A stretch of 64,000 nt of DNA from Streptomyces sp. MA5143a (lineage in GTDB: Bacteria; Actinomycetota; Actinomycetes; Streptomycetales; Streptomycetaceae). The stretch covers positions 81,835 through 145,834 of the forward strand of contig NZ_OLMK01000015.1 of the NCBI RefSeq assembly GCF_900290235.1, written 5' to 3'. Below, in pieces: positions 19,084 through 27,329 of this stretch (positions within the stretch are counted from its first letter, which is position 1; the number at the start of each line of letters is the position of its first letter). The notes beneath the pieces are model-generated. The model worked only from the letters and a program-made list of their open reading frames with translations. It had not been told where the DNA came from and did no database searches. The position numbers and the translations under genes were made by a program.

Positions 19084-19178
19084 ATGTCGGGGCCGGGGTA
19101 GAGGTCCGGGCCGGGGCGCGTGGGACGGCGGACGGAGGCGCGGGGCGCCCGGCCCGCTGTTCGATTCCAGGCATGCGT

Positions 19179-19210
19179 GAAGGGTGACCGCCCTCCGGCG
19201 GTCACCCTTC
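19179..19210. terminator. hairpin terminator near the end of the DUF3040 gene
   Basis: Perfect 14-bp stem (19179-19192 with 19197-19210, arm GAAGGGTGACCGCC) and a 4-nt loop. It lies between the plus-strand operon and the minus-strand DUF3040 gene, so it can serve the latter and back up the former. Confidence 0.8.
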
Positions 19211-19252
19211 ATCTGTCTTCAGGTCTGGCGTGGAGTCCGGCAACCCGGGGGC

Positions 19253-19654
19253 TCAGTGGCCGCCCTGTTCGTCGCGGCGGCGCTGCCAGCGCTGTTCGAT
19301 TCGATCCATCATGGAGCGGCGCTGTCGTGTCTGACGACGGGCACCGGCGGAGCCTGTGGGACCGGTGGGCTGCTCACCCGGCTTGGGGGCCTTGCGCCAA
19401 CCGGTCACGGCGAGCACGGCGCAGCCCAGCATGACGAGGAATCCCACCACGCTGACCCAGATCTGCTGTGCGACCATTCCGGCCATGAGGAGCGCGATAC
19501 CCACCAGAAAGCCCGCGACCGCCTGGTAGACCCGCCGCCGGGTGTACGTACGCAGCCCGCTTCCCTCAAGCGCTGACGCGAACTTGGGATCTTCGGCGTA
19601 CAGCGCTCGCTCCATCTGCTCGAGCATGCGCTGCTCGTGCTCTGAGAGCGGCAC
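19253..19654 (-). CDS. DUF3040 domain-containing membrane protein
   Basis: 133 aa. Opens with MPLSEHEQRMLEQMERALYAED, the DUF3040 signature, then two membrane helices (about residues 42-60 and 64-83) and a basic, Gln/Arg-rich cytoplasmic tail. The family is widespread in actinobacteria next to dcw genes; its function is not known. A hairpin at 19179-19210 follows the stop. Confidence 0.88.
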   Translation of the reverse strand: MPLSEHEQRMLEQMERALYAEDPKFASALEGSGLRTYTRRRVYQAVAGFLVGIALLMAGMVAQQIWVSVVGFLVMLGCAVLAVTGWRKAPKPGEQPTGPTGSAGARRQTRQRRSMMDRIEQRWQRRRDEQGGH

Positions 19655-19931
19655 GGAGTCCTCCTCATCGTGCGGTCGCCGGAGCGACCCGGGGGGTCCT
19701 CTTCAGGATAGGCAGGGAATCGCCCCCTTGAAACCCGCCCCTCTACGCCAATTCGCCAACCGGAACCCGCCATGGCACCCCGACTCGCTGAGGTGTGGAT
19801 TCCCCAGCGAACGGCCCGTCATGCCGGACGGTCTCCCTCGATCATACGGCTCCGAGCGCCCGATCGGGGGGCCTGTGGCGTACTCCATCCGCCGCCGCGC
19901 CCCTGATCAGGGGGCACGGCACAGGAGGAGC

Positions 19932-20702
19932 TCAGGCCTCGGCGTTCCCCCGGGTCTCTCCGAGCACATGCAGTTGCGTGGCCACGGAGTGGAACGCGGG
20001 CAGTTCCGCGGCGGCGGCCTCCAGCTTGAGGAGGGCGTCCAGGGCACCCGGCTCGGTGTCGACCAGGACCCCGGGGACGAGGTCGGCGAAGACCCGGACG
20101 CCGTGGACGGCGGTCACCGCGAGACCGGCGTTCTCGACGAGCGCGGTGAGCTGCTCGGCGGTAAAACGGTGGGGTACGGGATCACCCTCGCCCCAGCGTC
20201 CGTTCGGGTCGTCGAGTGCCTGCCTGGCCTCCTTGAAGTGGCCGGCGAGGGCCCGCGCGAGTACCGCGCCGCCCAGTCCGGCGGCGAGCAGGCTGAGGAC
20301 GCCGTCGGGGCGCAGCGCGGCGACCGCGTTGCCGATGCCCTCGGCGGGGTCGTCGACGTACTCCAGGACGCCGTGGCACAGCACGGCGTCGTAGCCGCCG
20401 CGCTCGACGACGTCGAAGAGGCCGTGGGCGTCGCCCTGGACTCCCTGCACCCGGTCGGCGACACCGGCCTCGGCGGCCCGGCGCTCCAGCGCGAACAGCG
20501 CGTTGGGGCTGGGGTCGACGACGGTGACGCGGTGACCGAGGCGGGCCGCGGGCACGGCGAACTTGCCGCTGCCGCCCCCGGTGTCGAGCACGTCGAGCGA
20601 CTCCCGCCCGGTGGCCTTCACTCGGCGCTCGAGGGCGTCCTGGAGAACGTCCCAGACCACGGCGGTACGGAGGGAGGCGCGGGGGCGCGACGGGTCCGAC
20701 AC
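19932..20702 (-). CDS. SAM-dependent class I methyltransferase
   Basis: 256 aa from GTG 20702 (VSDPSRPRASLR), which has GAGGAG 9 nt upstream; the frame is open to 20807 but that extension is low-complexity. Rossmann-type motif I VLDTGGGSGKFAVPAA (GGGSGK), acidic residue at the end of the second strand in VTVVDPSPNAL, and motif II region AVLCHGVLEYVDDP. Substrate cannot be read from sequence. It is preceded by the SAV_6107-type gene on the same strand. Confidence 0.85.
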   Translation of the reverse strand: MSDPSRPRASLRTAVVWDVLQDALERRVKATGRESLDVLDTGGGSGKFAVPAARLGHRVTVVDPSPNALFALERRAAEAGVADRVQGVQGDAHGLFDVVERGGYDAVLCHGVLEYVDDPAEGIGNAVAALRPDGVLSLLAAGLGGAVLARALAGHFKEARQALDDPNGRWGEGDPVPHRFTAEQLTALVENAGLAVTAVHGVRVFADLVPGVLVDTEPGALDALLKLEAAAAELPAFHSVATQLHVLGETRGNAEA

Positions 20703-20835
20703 GGCAGTTGACTCCTCGGCGCGGCACCGCCTGGTGTGCGGCGGAGCGGTGGGCTTGCTGGTTCCGTCGGCGGCCGGGGCCGTGACGGAGGTAACGGGTG
20801 CCCCCAACCCTAATGGGCGGCGCCGGGACGGTCGG

Positions 20836-21375
20836 TCAGCCCGCGTCGGGGACGCCTCCCCCTCCGTCCTGCCGGGGCTGGGGCAGGACCGGCTGGAGCA
20901 CCAACATCCGCTCGACCAGGCGCAGGAACATCGCCACGTCGCGCATCAGGTCGTCGGCTTCCCGCGCGCTCGCCGCGCCCCGTATGCCCGCCTCGGCCCG
21001 CGCCCGGCGGGCGGCGCCGGAGGCGAACAGCGCGCTCCACTCGGTGAGTTCGGGTGCGATCTCGGGGAGCACTTCCCAGGCGCTCCGGATCTTCGCCCGC
21101 CGTTTCGAGGTGGGCTCGGGGCGGCCCCGTGCGGCGAGCACGGCGGCGGCGGTGCGCAGGGCGGCCAGATGGGCCGTCGCGTACCGCTCGTTGGCGGCTT
21201 GGAGGGCGGACGCCTCGTCGAGGCCGGCGCGGGCCTGGGCGAGGAGGTCGAGGGCGGCGGGCGGGGCCGTCGCCCGGCGCAGCACGGGGTGGACGTCGCT
21301 CGCCGGGCCGGTCAGTGAGGGGGCAGGGCCGCCGACACGGCGCCGACTGCCGGCTGCTGCGTGGTACGTGGCCAT
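20836..21375 (-). CDS. SAV_6107-type HEPN domain protein
   Basis: 179 aa from ATG 21375, supported by AGGAGG 6 nt upstream; the longer frame to 21675 lacks support. Wholly helical in appearance, rich in Ala/Arg/Glu, with ALDLLAQARAGLDEASALQ and ERYATAHLAALRTAAAVL segments that I recognise from the Streptomyces SAV_6107 family, classed as HEPN-like. The usual HEPN RX4-6H motif is not evident to me. Function unknown. It diverges from the ATPase/YhgE operon. Confidence 0.75.
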   Translation of the reverse strand: MATYHAAAGSRRRVGGPAPSLTGPASDVHPVLRRATAPPAALDLLAQARAGLDEASALQAANERYATAHLAALRTAAAVLAARGRPEPTSKRRAKIRSAWEVLPEIAPELTEWSALFASGAARRARAEAGIRGAASAREADDLMRDVAMFLRLVERMLVLQPVLPQPRQDGGGGVPDAG

Positions 21376-21504
21376 GACGAACCTCCTGTCGTCTATGTGA
21401 CGGCACGCTCTGACACGAGGTGCCGTATGTGCCCATCGTGAGGTATGCCACTGACAATCCGTTCTGACCTGGGCTTTTGCTTCGATCGACAGTTCGCGGT
21501 AACT

Positions 21505-21528
21505 TTTGCACTGACCAGTCAGTTCAAA
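21505..21528. promoter_or_regulatory. TetR-type operator upstream of the ATPase-YhgE-TetR operon
   Basis: Near-perfect 24-bp palindrome whose core arms ACTGAC and GTCAGT (21510-21515, 21518-21523) flank CA, extended by TTTG/CAAA. It lies 25-48 nt before the ATG of the first gene and in the divergent region facing the SAV_6107-type gene. The TetR regulator encoded at the end of the operon (24607-25278) is the likely ligand, an inference from position. Confidence 0.7.
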
Positions 21529-21552
21529 AAGGCATGAGGGGGTCCGGAGCAC

Positions 21553-22554
21553 ATGGACGAGCCGCCTACGACAGCCGCGGCGCCCACCGGGGAGGGCGGC
21601 GGCACCGCCGTCGGCGCCGAGGGCTTCGGGATGGAGGGCCCGCGCGGGTGGGTGTTCCGAGAGGTGGGGTTCCACGCCGAGCCCGGTTCATTGATCGCGA
21701 TCGAAGGTCCTTCGGGGTCGGGCAGGACCTGTCTGCTGCTCGCCCTCACCGGGCGCATGAAACCGAGCGAGGGGCACGCCACGGTGGGCGCCCTGCGGCT
21801 GCCGAAGCAGATGGCCGCCGTCCGCCGGATCAGCGCCCTCGCCCATGTCCCGGGCGTCACGGACCTCGACCCGGCGCTCACCGTCGGCGAGCACCTGCGG
21901 GAACGCGCGCTGCTGCAGCGGCGGTTCGACGGCTCGCTGCGCGGACTGCTCCGGCCCCGCCGAGAGCGCGTGGCGGAGGCCGAGGGCCGGATCGACGCCG
22001 CGCTGGCCGCCGCCGGGCTCGACCGGGCGTCGCTGCCCAAGGGCGAGCGGACCGCCGTGCGGGACCTGGACCGGGTGGAGGCGCTGCGGCTCTCGCTCGC
22101 CCTGGCCCTCATCGGCCGGCCCCGCCTGCTCGGCGTCGACGACACCGACCTGAAGCTCTCCGAGGCCGAACGGGCCGAGACCTGGGCCCTGTTGCGGTCC
22201 CTCACCGAGGCCGGGACCACGGTCGTCGCGGTGTGCAGCGAGGCCCCGGAGGGCGCGCTCGTCGTGTCCACGGCGAAGAGAAACGAGACCGGGACGGACA
22301 CGGGGGCGGGGACCGAGGCCGCGACCACGACCGGGGCAGGCAGCCGAGGCAAGACCGAGGACAAGGCCGAGCCCCGGACCGGAACCGAAGCCGAAGCCGA
22401 AGCCGCGGCCGACATCAAGGCCGACACCGAGACCGGGGCCGAGCCCGACATCGACACCGGGGCCGGGCCCCACACCAGGACCGCCTCCCGGGCCGACCGC
22501 GGTGACGACGACAAGGAGATGGGCGATGCGATCGCCGAAACTCGCCTCGCTTGA
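21553..22554 (+). CDS. degenerate ABC-transporter-type ATPase
   Basis: 333 aa. An ABC ATPase fold is visible, but the nucleotide-binding residues deviate: Walker A is GPSGSGRT (residues 52-59, Arg58 replaces the invariant Lys), no LSGGQ signature is present (DLDRVEALRLSLALAL, 171-186, occupies its place), and the Walker B region RLLGVDDTD has Asp where the catalytic Glu belongs. Residues 240-325 are a low-complexity Thr/Glu/Ala/Asp/Gly tail. It overlaps the YhgE gene by 29 nt. Likely a companion of the YhgE protein; ATP hydrolysis may be lost. Confidence 0.75.
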   Translation: MDEPPTTAAAPTGEGGGTAVGAEGFGMEGPRGWVFREVGFHAEPGSLIAIEGPSGSGRTCLLLALTGRMKPSEGHATVGALRLPKQMAAVRRISALAHVPGVTDLDPALTVGEHLRERALLQRRFDGSLRGLLRPRRERVAEAEGRIDAALAAAGLDRASLPKGERTAVRDLDRVEALRLSLALALIGRPRLLGVDDTDLKLSEAERAETWALLRSLTEAGTTVVAVCSEAPEGALVVSTAKRNETGTDTGAGTEAATTTGAGSRGKTEDKAEPRTGTEAEAEAAADIKADTETGAEPDIDTGAGPHTRTASRADRGDDDKEMGDAIAETRLA

Positions 22555-24610
22555 GCTCAGGCGGTTCGGGCGGGGGAAGCTCCCGCGCGCCGCGCTGGCC
22601 TCGCTCATGCTGCTGCCGCTGCTGTACGGCGCCCTGTACCTGTGGTCCTTCTGGGACCCGTACGGCCGGCTGGACCGCATCCCGGTGGCGCTGGTGAACG
22701 ACGACAAGGGGGCGTCGGTCGGCAAGCAGAAGCTCAGGGCCGGCGACGACATCGCCGAGGGCCTGCGGGACAGCGACACCTTCGAGTGGCACGAGGTGAG
22801 CGCCGATCAGGCCCGCGAGGGCGTCGAGGACGGCACGTACTACCTGTCGCTGACCATGCCGTCGGACTTCAGCCGGCGCATCGCGTCCAGCTCCGGTGAC
22901 GCGCCGGAGACGGGCGCCCTCCAGGTCCGTACGAACGACGCGAACAACTACATCGTCGGGCAGATCTCCCGAACCGTGTTCTCCGAGGTGCGCACGGCGG
23001 CGTCGACGAAGACGTCACGGTCGTTCCTGGACCGGATCTTCATCTCCTTCTCCGACATCCACGAGAAGACCCAGAAGGCCGCGGACGGCGCCGACGACCT
23101 CAAGGGCGGCATCGACAAGGCGGAGAAGGGCTCCAAGGACCTCGCCGACGGGCTGAAGGCCGCCAAGGACGGCAGCGGCAAACTGTCGGGCGGCCTCTCC
23201 GACCTGGACCAGGGCGCGGGTGACCTCCAGGACGGTGCCCAGCAGGTCGCGAACGGCACCCAGAGCCTCGCCGACAAGGTCAACAAGTCCGCCGACCAGG
23301 TCCGGCCCTTCCTCGACGAGAACAGCGACACGATCACCGACACCGCGACCCTGGTCGCCGACTCCGCGGCGACGATCCGCAACCACCTCTCGGCGTTCGT
23401 GACCACGGCCCCGGCCGCCGCGACCGGCACCCGGACCGCCTCCGAGACCCTCGACGACGTCTACAAGCGGCGCTGCGAGGACGCGGTGCTGCCGGACGCG
23501 GCCTGCGCGGACCTGAAGAAGGCGAAGGAGGCGGCCGCGGAGGCGGCCCGGCTCGCCGAGGACGTCAACACCGTGGTGAAGAACTACGACGGTGACCTGA
23601 AGGCCTTCAAGAAGGATCTGACGACCCTGGAGCGGCAGGCCCGCGCCCTGGCGAAGGCCGCGCCGAACCTGTCCGGGGACCTCGACGACGCCGTCACCAA
23701 GGTGAACGCGCTCAACAAGGGCGCCACGAAGGTCGCCAAGGGCGCCAAGACGCTGCACACCGGCCTGGGCACCGCCAAGACGGGCGCCGAGGACCTCGAC
23801 ACCGGCGTCGGCGACCTGAAGACCGGCGCGAACGACCTCAAGGGCGGCATGTACAAGCTGGCCGACGGCTCCGGCAAGCTCGCGGGCGGGCTGCACGACG
23901 GCGCCGACCGGATCCCGGACTACGACGAGAAGGACCGCGACCGGCGCACCGAGGTGATGGCCGACCCGGTCCGACTGGCCAGCAAGGACCTCCACAAGGC
24001 GCCCAACTACGGCACCGGGTTCGCCCCGTACTTCATCCCGCTGTCGCTGTGGGTGGGCGCGATGGTGGCGTACATGCTGATCCCGCCGCTCAACCGGCGT
24101 GCCCTCGCGGCGGGTTCCCCGGCCTGGCGGGTCGCGCTGGCGGGCTGGCTCCCCGTGGCCGCCCTCGGTGTGCTGCAGACGGTCGCGCTCATGGCGGTGC
24201 TGCACTGGGCGGTGGGCCTGCAGATGGCGCGGGCGGCCGGGACGGTGGGCTTCCTGTTCCTGGTGACGGCGTGCTTCGCGGCGATCGTGCAGTGGCTCAA
24301 CGCACGCTTCGGGGCCGCGGGCCGGATCCTCGTCCTCGCCTTCCTGATGCTCCAGTTGACGTCCGCGGGCGGCACGTACCCCGTGCAGACCAGCCCGGAC
24401 TTCTTCAACGCGGTCCACCCGTTCCTGCCGATGAGCCACGTCGTGGACGCCCTGCGGCGGCTGATCACCGGCGGCGGTCTGGGCCCGGTCTGGCAGGCCT
24501 GCGCCGTGCTGCTGGCGTTCACCGCGGGCGCGCTCGCCCTGACCGCCGTGTCGGCCCGCCGCAAGCAGGTGTGGACCCTCGACCGACTGCACCCGGAGTT
24601 GACTCTGTGA
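22526..24610 (+). CDS. YhgE/Pip domain-containing membrane protein
   Basis: 694 aa from ATG 22526 (AAGGAG 7 nt upstream). N-terminal membrane helix (about residues 20-42), then a large extracytoplasmic domain with the YhgE/Pip start LVNDDKGA and long heptad-like repeats of the type DLxxGxxxLxxG (about residues 195-250 and 400-455), then five C-terminal membrane helices resembling an ABC-2 permease. The family includes the phage infection protein Pip and the ESX/T7SS-associated EsaA proteins. In Streptomyces it is encoded with a TetR regulator; transport substrate unknown. Confidence 0.85.
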   Translation: MRSPKLASLELRRFGRGKLPRAALASLMLLPLLYGALYLWSFWDPYGRLDRIPVALVNDDKGASVGKQKLRAGDDIAEGLRDSDTFEWHEVSADQAREGVEDGTYYLSLTMPSDFSRRIASSSGDAPETGALQVRTNDANNYIVGQISRTVFSEVRTAASTKTSRSFLDRIFISFSDIHEKTQKAADGADDLKGGIDKAEKGSKDLADGLKAAKDGSGKLSGGLSDLDQGAGDLQDGAQQVANGTQSLADKVNKSADQVRPFLDENSDTITDTATLVADSAATIRNHLSAFVTTAPAAATGTRTASETLDDVYKRRCEDAVLPDAACADLKKAKEAAAEAARLAEDVNTVVKNYDGDLKAFKKDLTTLERQARALAKAAPNLSGDLDDAVTKVNALNKGATKVAKGAKTLHTGLGTAKTGAEDLDTGVGDLKTGANDLKGGMYKLADGSGKLAGGLHDGADRIPDYDEKDRDRRTEVMADPVRLASKDLHKAPNYGTGFAPYFIPLSLWVGAMVAYMLIPPLNRRALAAGSPAWRVALAGWLPVAALGVLQTVALMAVLHWAVGLQMARAAGTVGFLFLVTACFAAIVQWLNARFGAAGRILVLAFLMLQLTSAGGTYPVQTSPDFFNAVHPFLPMSHVVDALRRLITGGGLGPVWQACAVLLAFTAGALALTAVSARRKQVWTLDRLHPELTL

Positions 24611-25278
24611 CCGCGCACGGCACGGTTCCTGTGACAATCAGGGCCATGGAAAGCAGCAACGCCCCCGGCGGCACAGGCGGGGGCCGCCGCGAGGCGACCC
24701 GGCAGAAGCTCTACGAGGCGGCCGTCACGCTCATCGCGGAGCAGGGGTTCTCCGCCACGACGGTCGACGAGATCGCCGAGCGCGCCGGCGTGGCCAAGGG
24801 CACCGTCTACTACAACTTCGCCAGCAAGTCGGTCCTCTTCGAGGAGCTGTTGCGGCACGGCGTGGGGCTCCTCACCGCGTCGCTGCGGGAGGCGGCCGAC
24901 CGCAGCGCCGAGGGCGGCGGCAGCAGGGTCGACGCCCTGGACGCGATGATCCGGGCCGGACTGGTCTTCATCGACCGCTACCCGTCCTTCACGCAGTTGT
25001 ACGTGGCCGAGCTGTGGCGCACCAACCGGGCATGGCAGTCCACGCTCATGGTCGTCCGGCAGGAGGCGGTCGCGGTCGTGGAGAAGGTGCTCCGCGAGGG
25101 CGTCGAGGCGGACGAGTTGAGCGACGAGATCGACATCGGCCTCACGGCGTCGGCCCTGGTCGGCATGGTCCTGGTGGCCGCCCTGGACTGGAAGGCGTTC
25201 CAGCCGGAGCGCTCCCTGGACGACGTGCACTCGGCGCTGTCGCGACTGCTCCAGGGCCGGGTCAGCGGCAACCGGTAG
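24607..25278 (+). CDS. TetR/AcrR-family transcriptional regulator
   Basis: About 223 aa from GTG 24607, which overlaps the YhgE stop (GTGA) and has GGAG 8 nt upstream; ATG 24646 is an alternative start, directly ahead of the conserved domain. N-terminal TetR helix-turn-helix: REATRQKLYEAAVTLIAEQG, then TVDEIAERAGVAKGTVYYNF. The C-terminal ligand domain is helical. Last gene of the three-gene operon and probably a repressor acting on the palindrome at 21505-21528. Confidence 0.9.
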   Translation: MTAHGTVPVTIRAMESSNAPGGTGGGRREATRQKLYEAAVTLIAEQGFSATTVDEIAERAGVAKGTVYYNFASKSVLFEELLRHGVGLLTASLREAADRSAEGGGSRVDALDAMIRAGLVFIDRYPSFTQLYVAELWRTNRAWQSTLMVVRQEAVAVVEKVLREGVEADELSDEIDIGLTASALVGMVLVAALDWKAFQPERSLDDVHSALSRLLQGRVSGNR

Positions 25279-25321
25279 CCGTCACCGAGGCGCCCGCGCC
25301 GCACACGAACGAACGAACGAG

Positions 25322-25373
25322 AGCGCCGGTTCGGACTGGCCGCGTCCCCCGCGGGCCACCTCGAACCGGCGCT
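25322..25373 (+). terminator. hairpin terminator after the TetR gene
   Basis: Outer 12-bp perfect stem (25322-25333 with 25362-25373, arm AGCGCCGGTTCG), with a second, imperfect stem nested in the loop. It ends the ATPase-YhgE-TetR operon. Confidence 0.75.
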
Positions 25374-25374
25374 T

Positions 25375-25436
25375 CCCCGTTCCCCCCCGTTCCCCCTATC
25401 CCCGTCCCCCTTGTCCCCCCAGCCCCCCATTCCCCC
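25375..25436 (-). repeat. C-run tract, G-quadruplex-capable on the minus strand
   Basis: Eight runs of 4 to 7 cytosines at 25375-78, 25382-88, 25392-96, 25400-03, 25406-10, 25415-20, 25423-28 and 25432-36, separated by only 2-4 bases. The minus strand therefore has eight successive G-runs, well beyond the four needed for a G-quadruplex. Confidence 0.85.
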
Positions 25437-25757
25437 GTGCCTCGCTCCCGCCGACCGTCGAGGCCTCGACCGTGTCGACGGAAGGAGCGGTCGGAGCGCG
25501 CGAGCCGTTCCGCCGCCCCGTGCCGGCGGTTCCGGAGCCACGCCCCTTCCCGTGCCTCCACTCTCCCGTCCGCGCGGCGGGCAGCCCATCCGCGCGCCTA
25601 CTCATCTCCCCCCGTAGGTACGGGTACTCAGCCCTGCGCACTCACCCCCACGTCCCCCGGTGTCCCTCTGGTCACGAGGGCGTCCGCGCGGATACTCGCC
25701 CGGGCCCGCGCACAGGCCGGGAACCGGTTGTCGGCGGCGCCCGCTAAGGTCGCAGGC

Positions 25758-27272
25758 ATGGCAAGGATTGCGGTGATCGGCGCCGGGCTCGGCGCCATGG
25801 CGGCGGCCGCCCGGCTGGCCGTCGCGGGCCACCGGGTGGTGGTGTACGAGCGCACGACGACCTACGGCGGTGCGGTGGGCCGGTACGAGCGCGACGGTTT
25901 CGCGTTCGACACGGGCCCGACGCTGCTCCCCCTGCCCGCCGTCTACCGCGATCTGTTCCTGAAGACCGGCAAGGAGCCGCTGGAGAAGTGCGTCGACCTG
26001 GTCCAGGTGGACCCGGCCGCACGGCACGTCTTCGCCGACGGCACGGACCTGCTGCTGCCGAACGCCTCCCGCGCGGGCGTGGTCGACGCCCTGAACACGG
26101 CGCTCGGCTCGGGGGCGGGCGACCGCTGGGGCGACTTCCTGGTCCGGGCCCGCGAGGCCTGGGACCGCACCCGGCGGCCCCTCCTGGAGGAGCCGCTGTG
26201 GCCCGACTGGCAGGTCCTCGCCGAGCGCGAGCCCTATCCGGCGGTGCCCCACAAGCGGCTGCTGCGCACCCGCCGCGCCGGCACGCTCGCCGAGGTCGGC
26301 TCCTGGGAACTGCGCGACCCCCGGCTGACGGCCCTGCTGGAGAGCCACGCCCTGGCGTACGGGCTGGACCCGCGCACCACCCCGGCGAGCGCGGCGGTCC
26401 TGCCGTACATGGAGCACGCCTTCGGCGTCTGGTACGTCCGGGGCGGCCTGAGGGAGCTGGCGCGGGCCGTGTACGAGCGGTGCCTGGCCCGGAAGGTCGA
26501 GTTCGTCCTCGGCGCCGAGATCACCGGGATCGTGGAGAAGGACGGCCGGGCGGCCGGGGTCGAGTCCGCGGACGGGACGGTGGCCGAGGCGGACTTCGTG
26601 GTCGCCGGGGTCGCGCCCGAGGTCCTCGACGGGTCGGTGCGGCAGTCCGTCGTCCGGGGTTCCGGGGAGGTGCCGGCCCAGCGGGTGCGGACAAGCAGGC
26701 TGACCGTGCTGCTCGCGCTGCGCGGGGGCCGGCCGGAGGGCACGGCGCACCGCACGGTGGTGCACGCGGAGGACCGCGACAGCGAGCTGCAGCCGCTGTT
26801 CGGCGCTTCGTCGGGGATGGTCGCGCACCCCACGGTGACGGTGGTGCGCCCGGACGACCCGGCGTGGGTGCCGGACGCCGGGCACGAGGCGGTCACGCTC
26901 AGCTCGGTGGTGCCTGCCCGACCCGACGGGGAGTGGTCGGAGACCGAGGTCCTCGAGCGGCATGCCCAGGCGGTGATCACCGCCGCCGAGCGGGCCGTGC
27001 CCGGTCTCCGGGACCGGCTGCTCTGGCACGAGGTGCGTACCCCCGCGGACATCGAGCGGACGACGGGTGCGGCGGGCGGCGCGATCCCGGCCCCGGCGCT
27101 GGCTGCGGGCGACGGCCGCCTCCTGCAGCCGTCCAACACCACGGCCCTGCCGGGCCTGTTCACGGTCGGCGGCTGGTCACACCCCGGCGGCGGCCTCCCG
27201 CACGCCGGCATGTCGGGCTCCCTGGTCGCGGGACTGATCGTGGAGGGACCGGGCTTCCGCGGCTCCCAGTGA
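25758..27272 (+). CDS. CrtI-like FAD-dependent oxidoreductase (phytoene desaturase family)
   Basis: 504 aa from ATG 25758; longer frames upstream are open but without ribosome-binding site or conserved sequence. N-terminal dinucleotide-binding motif VIGAGLGAMAAAARLA, then GGAVGRYERDGFAFDTGPTLL, as in CrtI/amine-oxidase-like flavoproteins, and the C-terminal FTVGGWSHPGGGLPHAGMSG segment typical of carotenoid desaturases. No crtB, crtE or other carotenoid gene lies nearby, so the substrate is unknown. -10-like TAAGGT 7 nt before the start suggests a leaderless mRNA. Confidence 0.82.
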   Translation: MARIAVIGAGLGAMAAAARLAVAGHRVVVYERTTTYGGAVGRYERDGFAFDTGPTLLPLPAVYRDLFLKTGKEPLEKCVDLVQVDPAARHVFADGTDLLLPNASRAGVVDALNTALGSGAGDRWGDFLVRAREAWDRTRRPLLEEPLWPDWQVLAEREPYPAVPHKRLLRTRRAGTLAEVGSWELRDPRLTALLESHALAYGLDPRTTPASAAVLPYMEHAFGVWYVRGGLRELARAVYERCLARKVEFVLGAEITGIVEKDGRAAGVESADGTVAEADFVVAGVAPEVLDGSVRQSVVRGSGEVPAQRVRTSRLTVLLALRGGRPEGTAHRTVVHAEDRDSELQPLFGASSGMVAHPTVTVVRPDDPAWVPDAGHEAVTLSSVVPARPDGEWSETEVLERHAQAVITAAERAVPGLRDRLLWHEVRTPADIERTTGAAGGAIPAPALAAGDGRLLQPSNTTALPGLFTVGGWSHPGGGLPHAGMSGSLVAGLIVEGPGFRGSQ

Positions 27273-27275
27273 GAA

Positions 27276-27296
27276 CCGGCCGTCGAGAACGGCCGG
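27276..27296. terminator. bidirectional hairpin between convergent genes
   Basis: 8-bp stem (27276-27283 with 27289-27296, arm CCGGCCGT) and a 5-nt loop, directly after the oxidoreductase stop and facing the end of the minus-strand membrane protein gene. Confidence 0.65.
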
Positions 27297-27329
27297 GGAG
27301 CGGCTCAGGACACAGCAGGGAACCGACCG

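Larger units (their letters stand above)
25279..25757. other. long intergenic region with hairpin and C-run tract
   Basis: 479 bases without a supported gene. Contains the TetR-gene terminator (25322-25373), a striking run of cytosine blocks (25375-25436), then GC-rich DNA in which I recognise nothing, and a -10-like TAAGGT at 25745-25750 placed 7 nt before the ATG of the FAD oxidoreductase. Confidence 0.6.

Noticed and set aside
16114..19212. 1032-codon minus-strand frame opposite the transglutaminase gene
   Set aside because: It is antisense to the MoxR-partner operon, has no domain and no ribosome-binding site; an artefact of few stop codons at high G+C.
22300..22500. Repeated GACCGGGGCC-like hexamers as a CRISPR or satellite array
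   Set aside because: They encode the low-complexity tail of the ABC-type ATPase in frame, have no spacers and are irregular.
25262..25741. Short frames on both strands in the 479-base intergenic gap
   Set aside because: Proline/arginine-rich translations of C-run sequence, no ribosome-binding site, no conserved motif.
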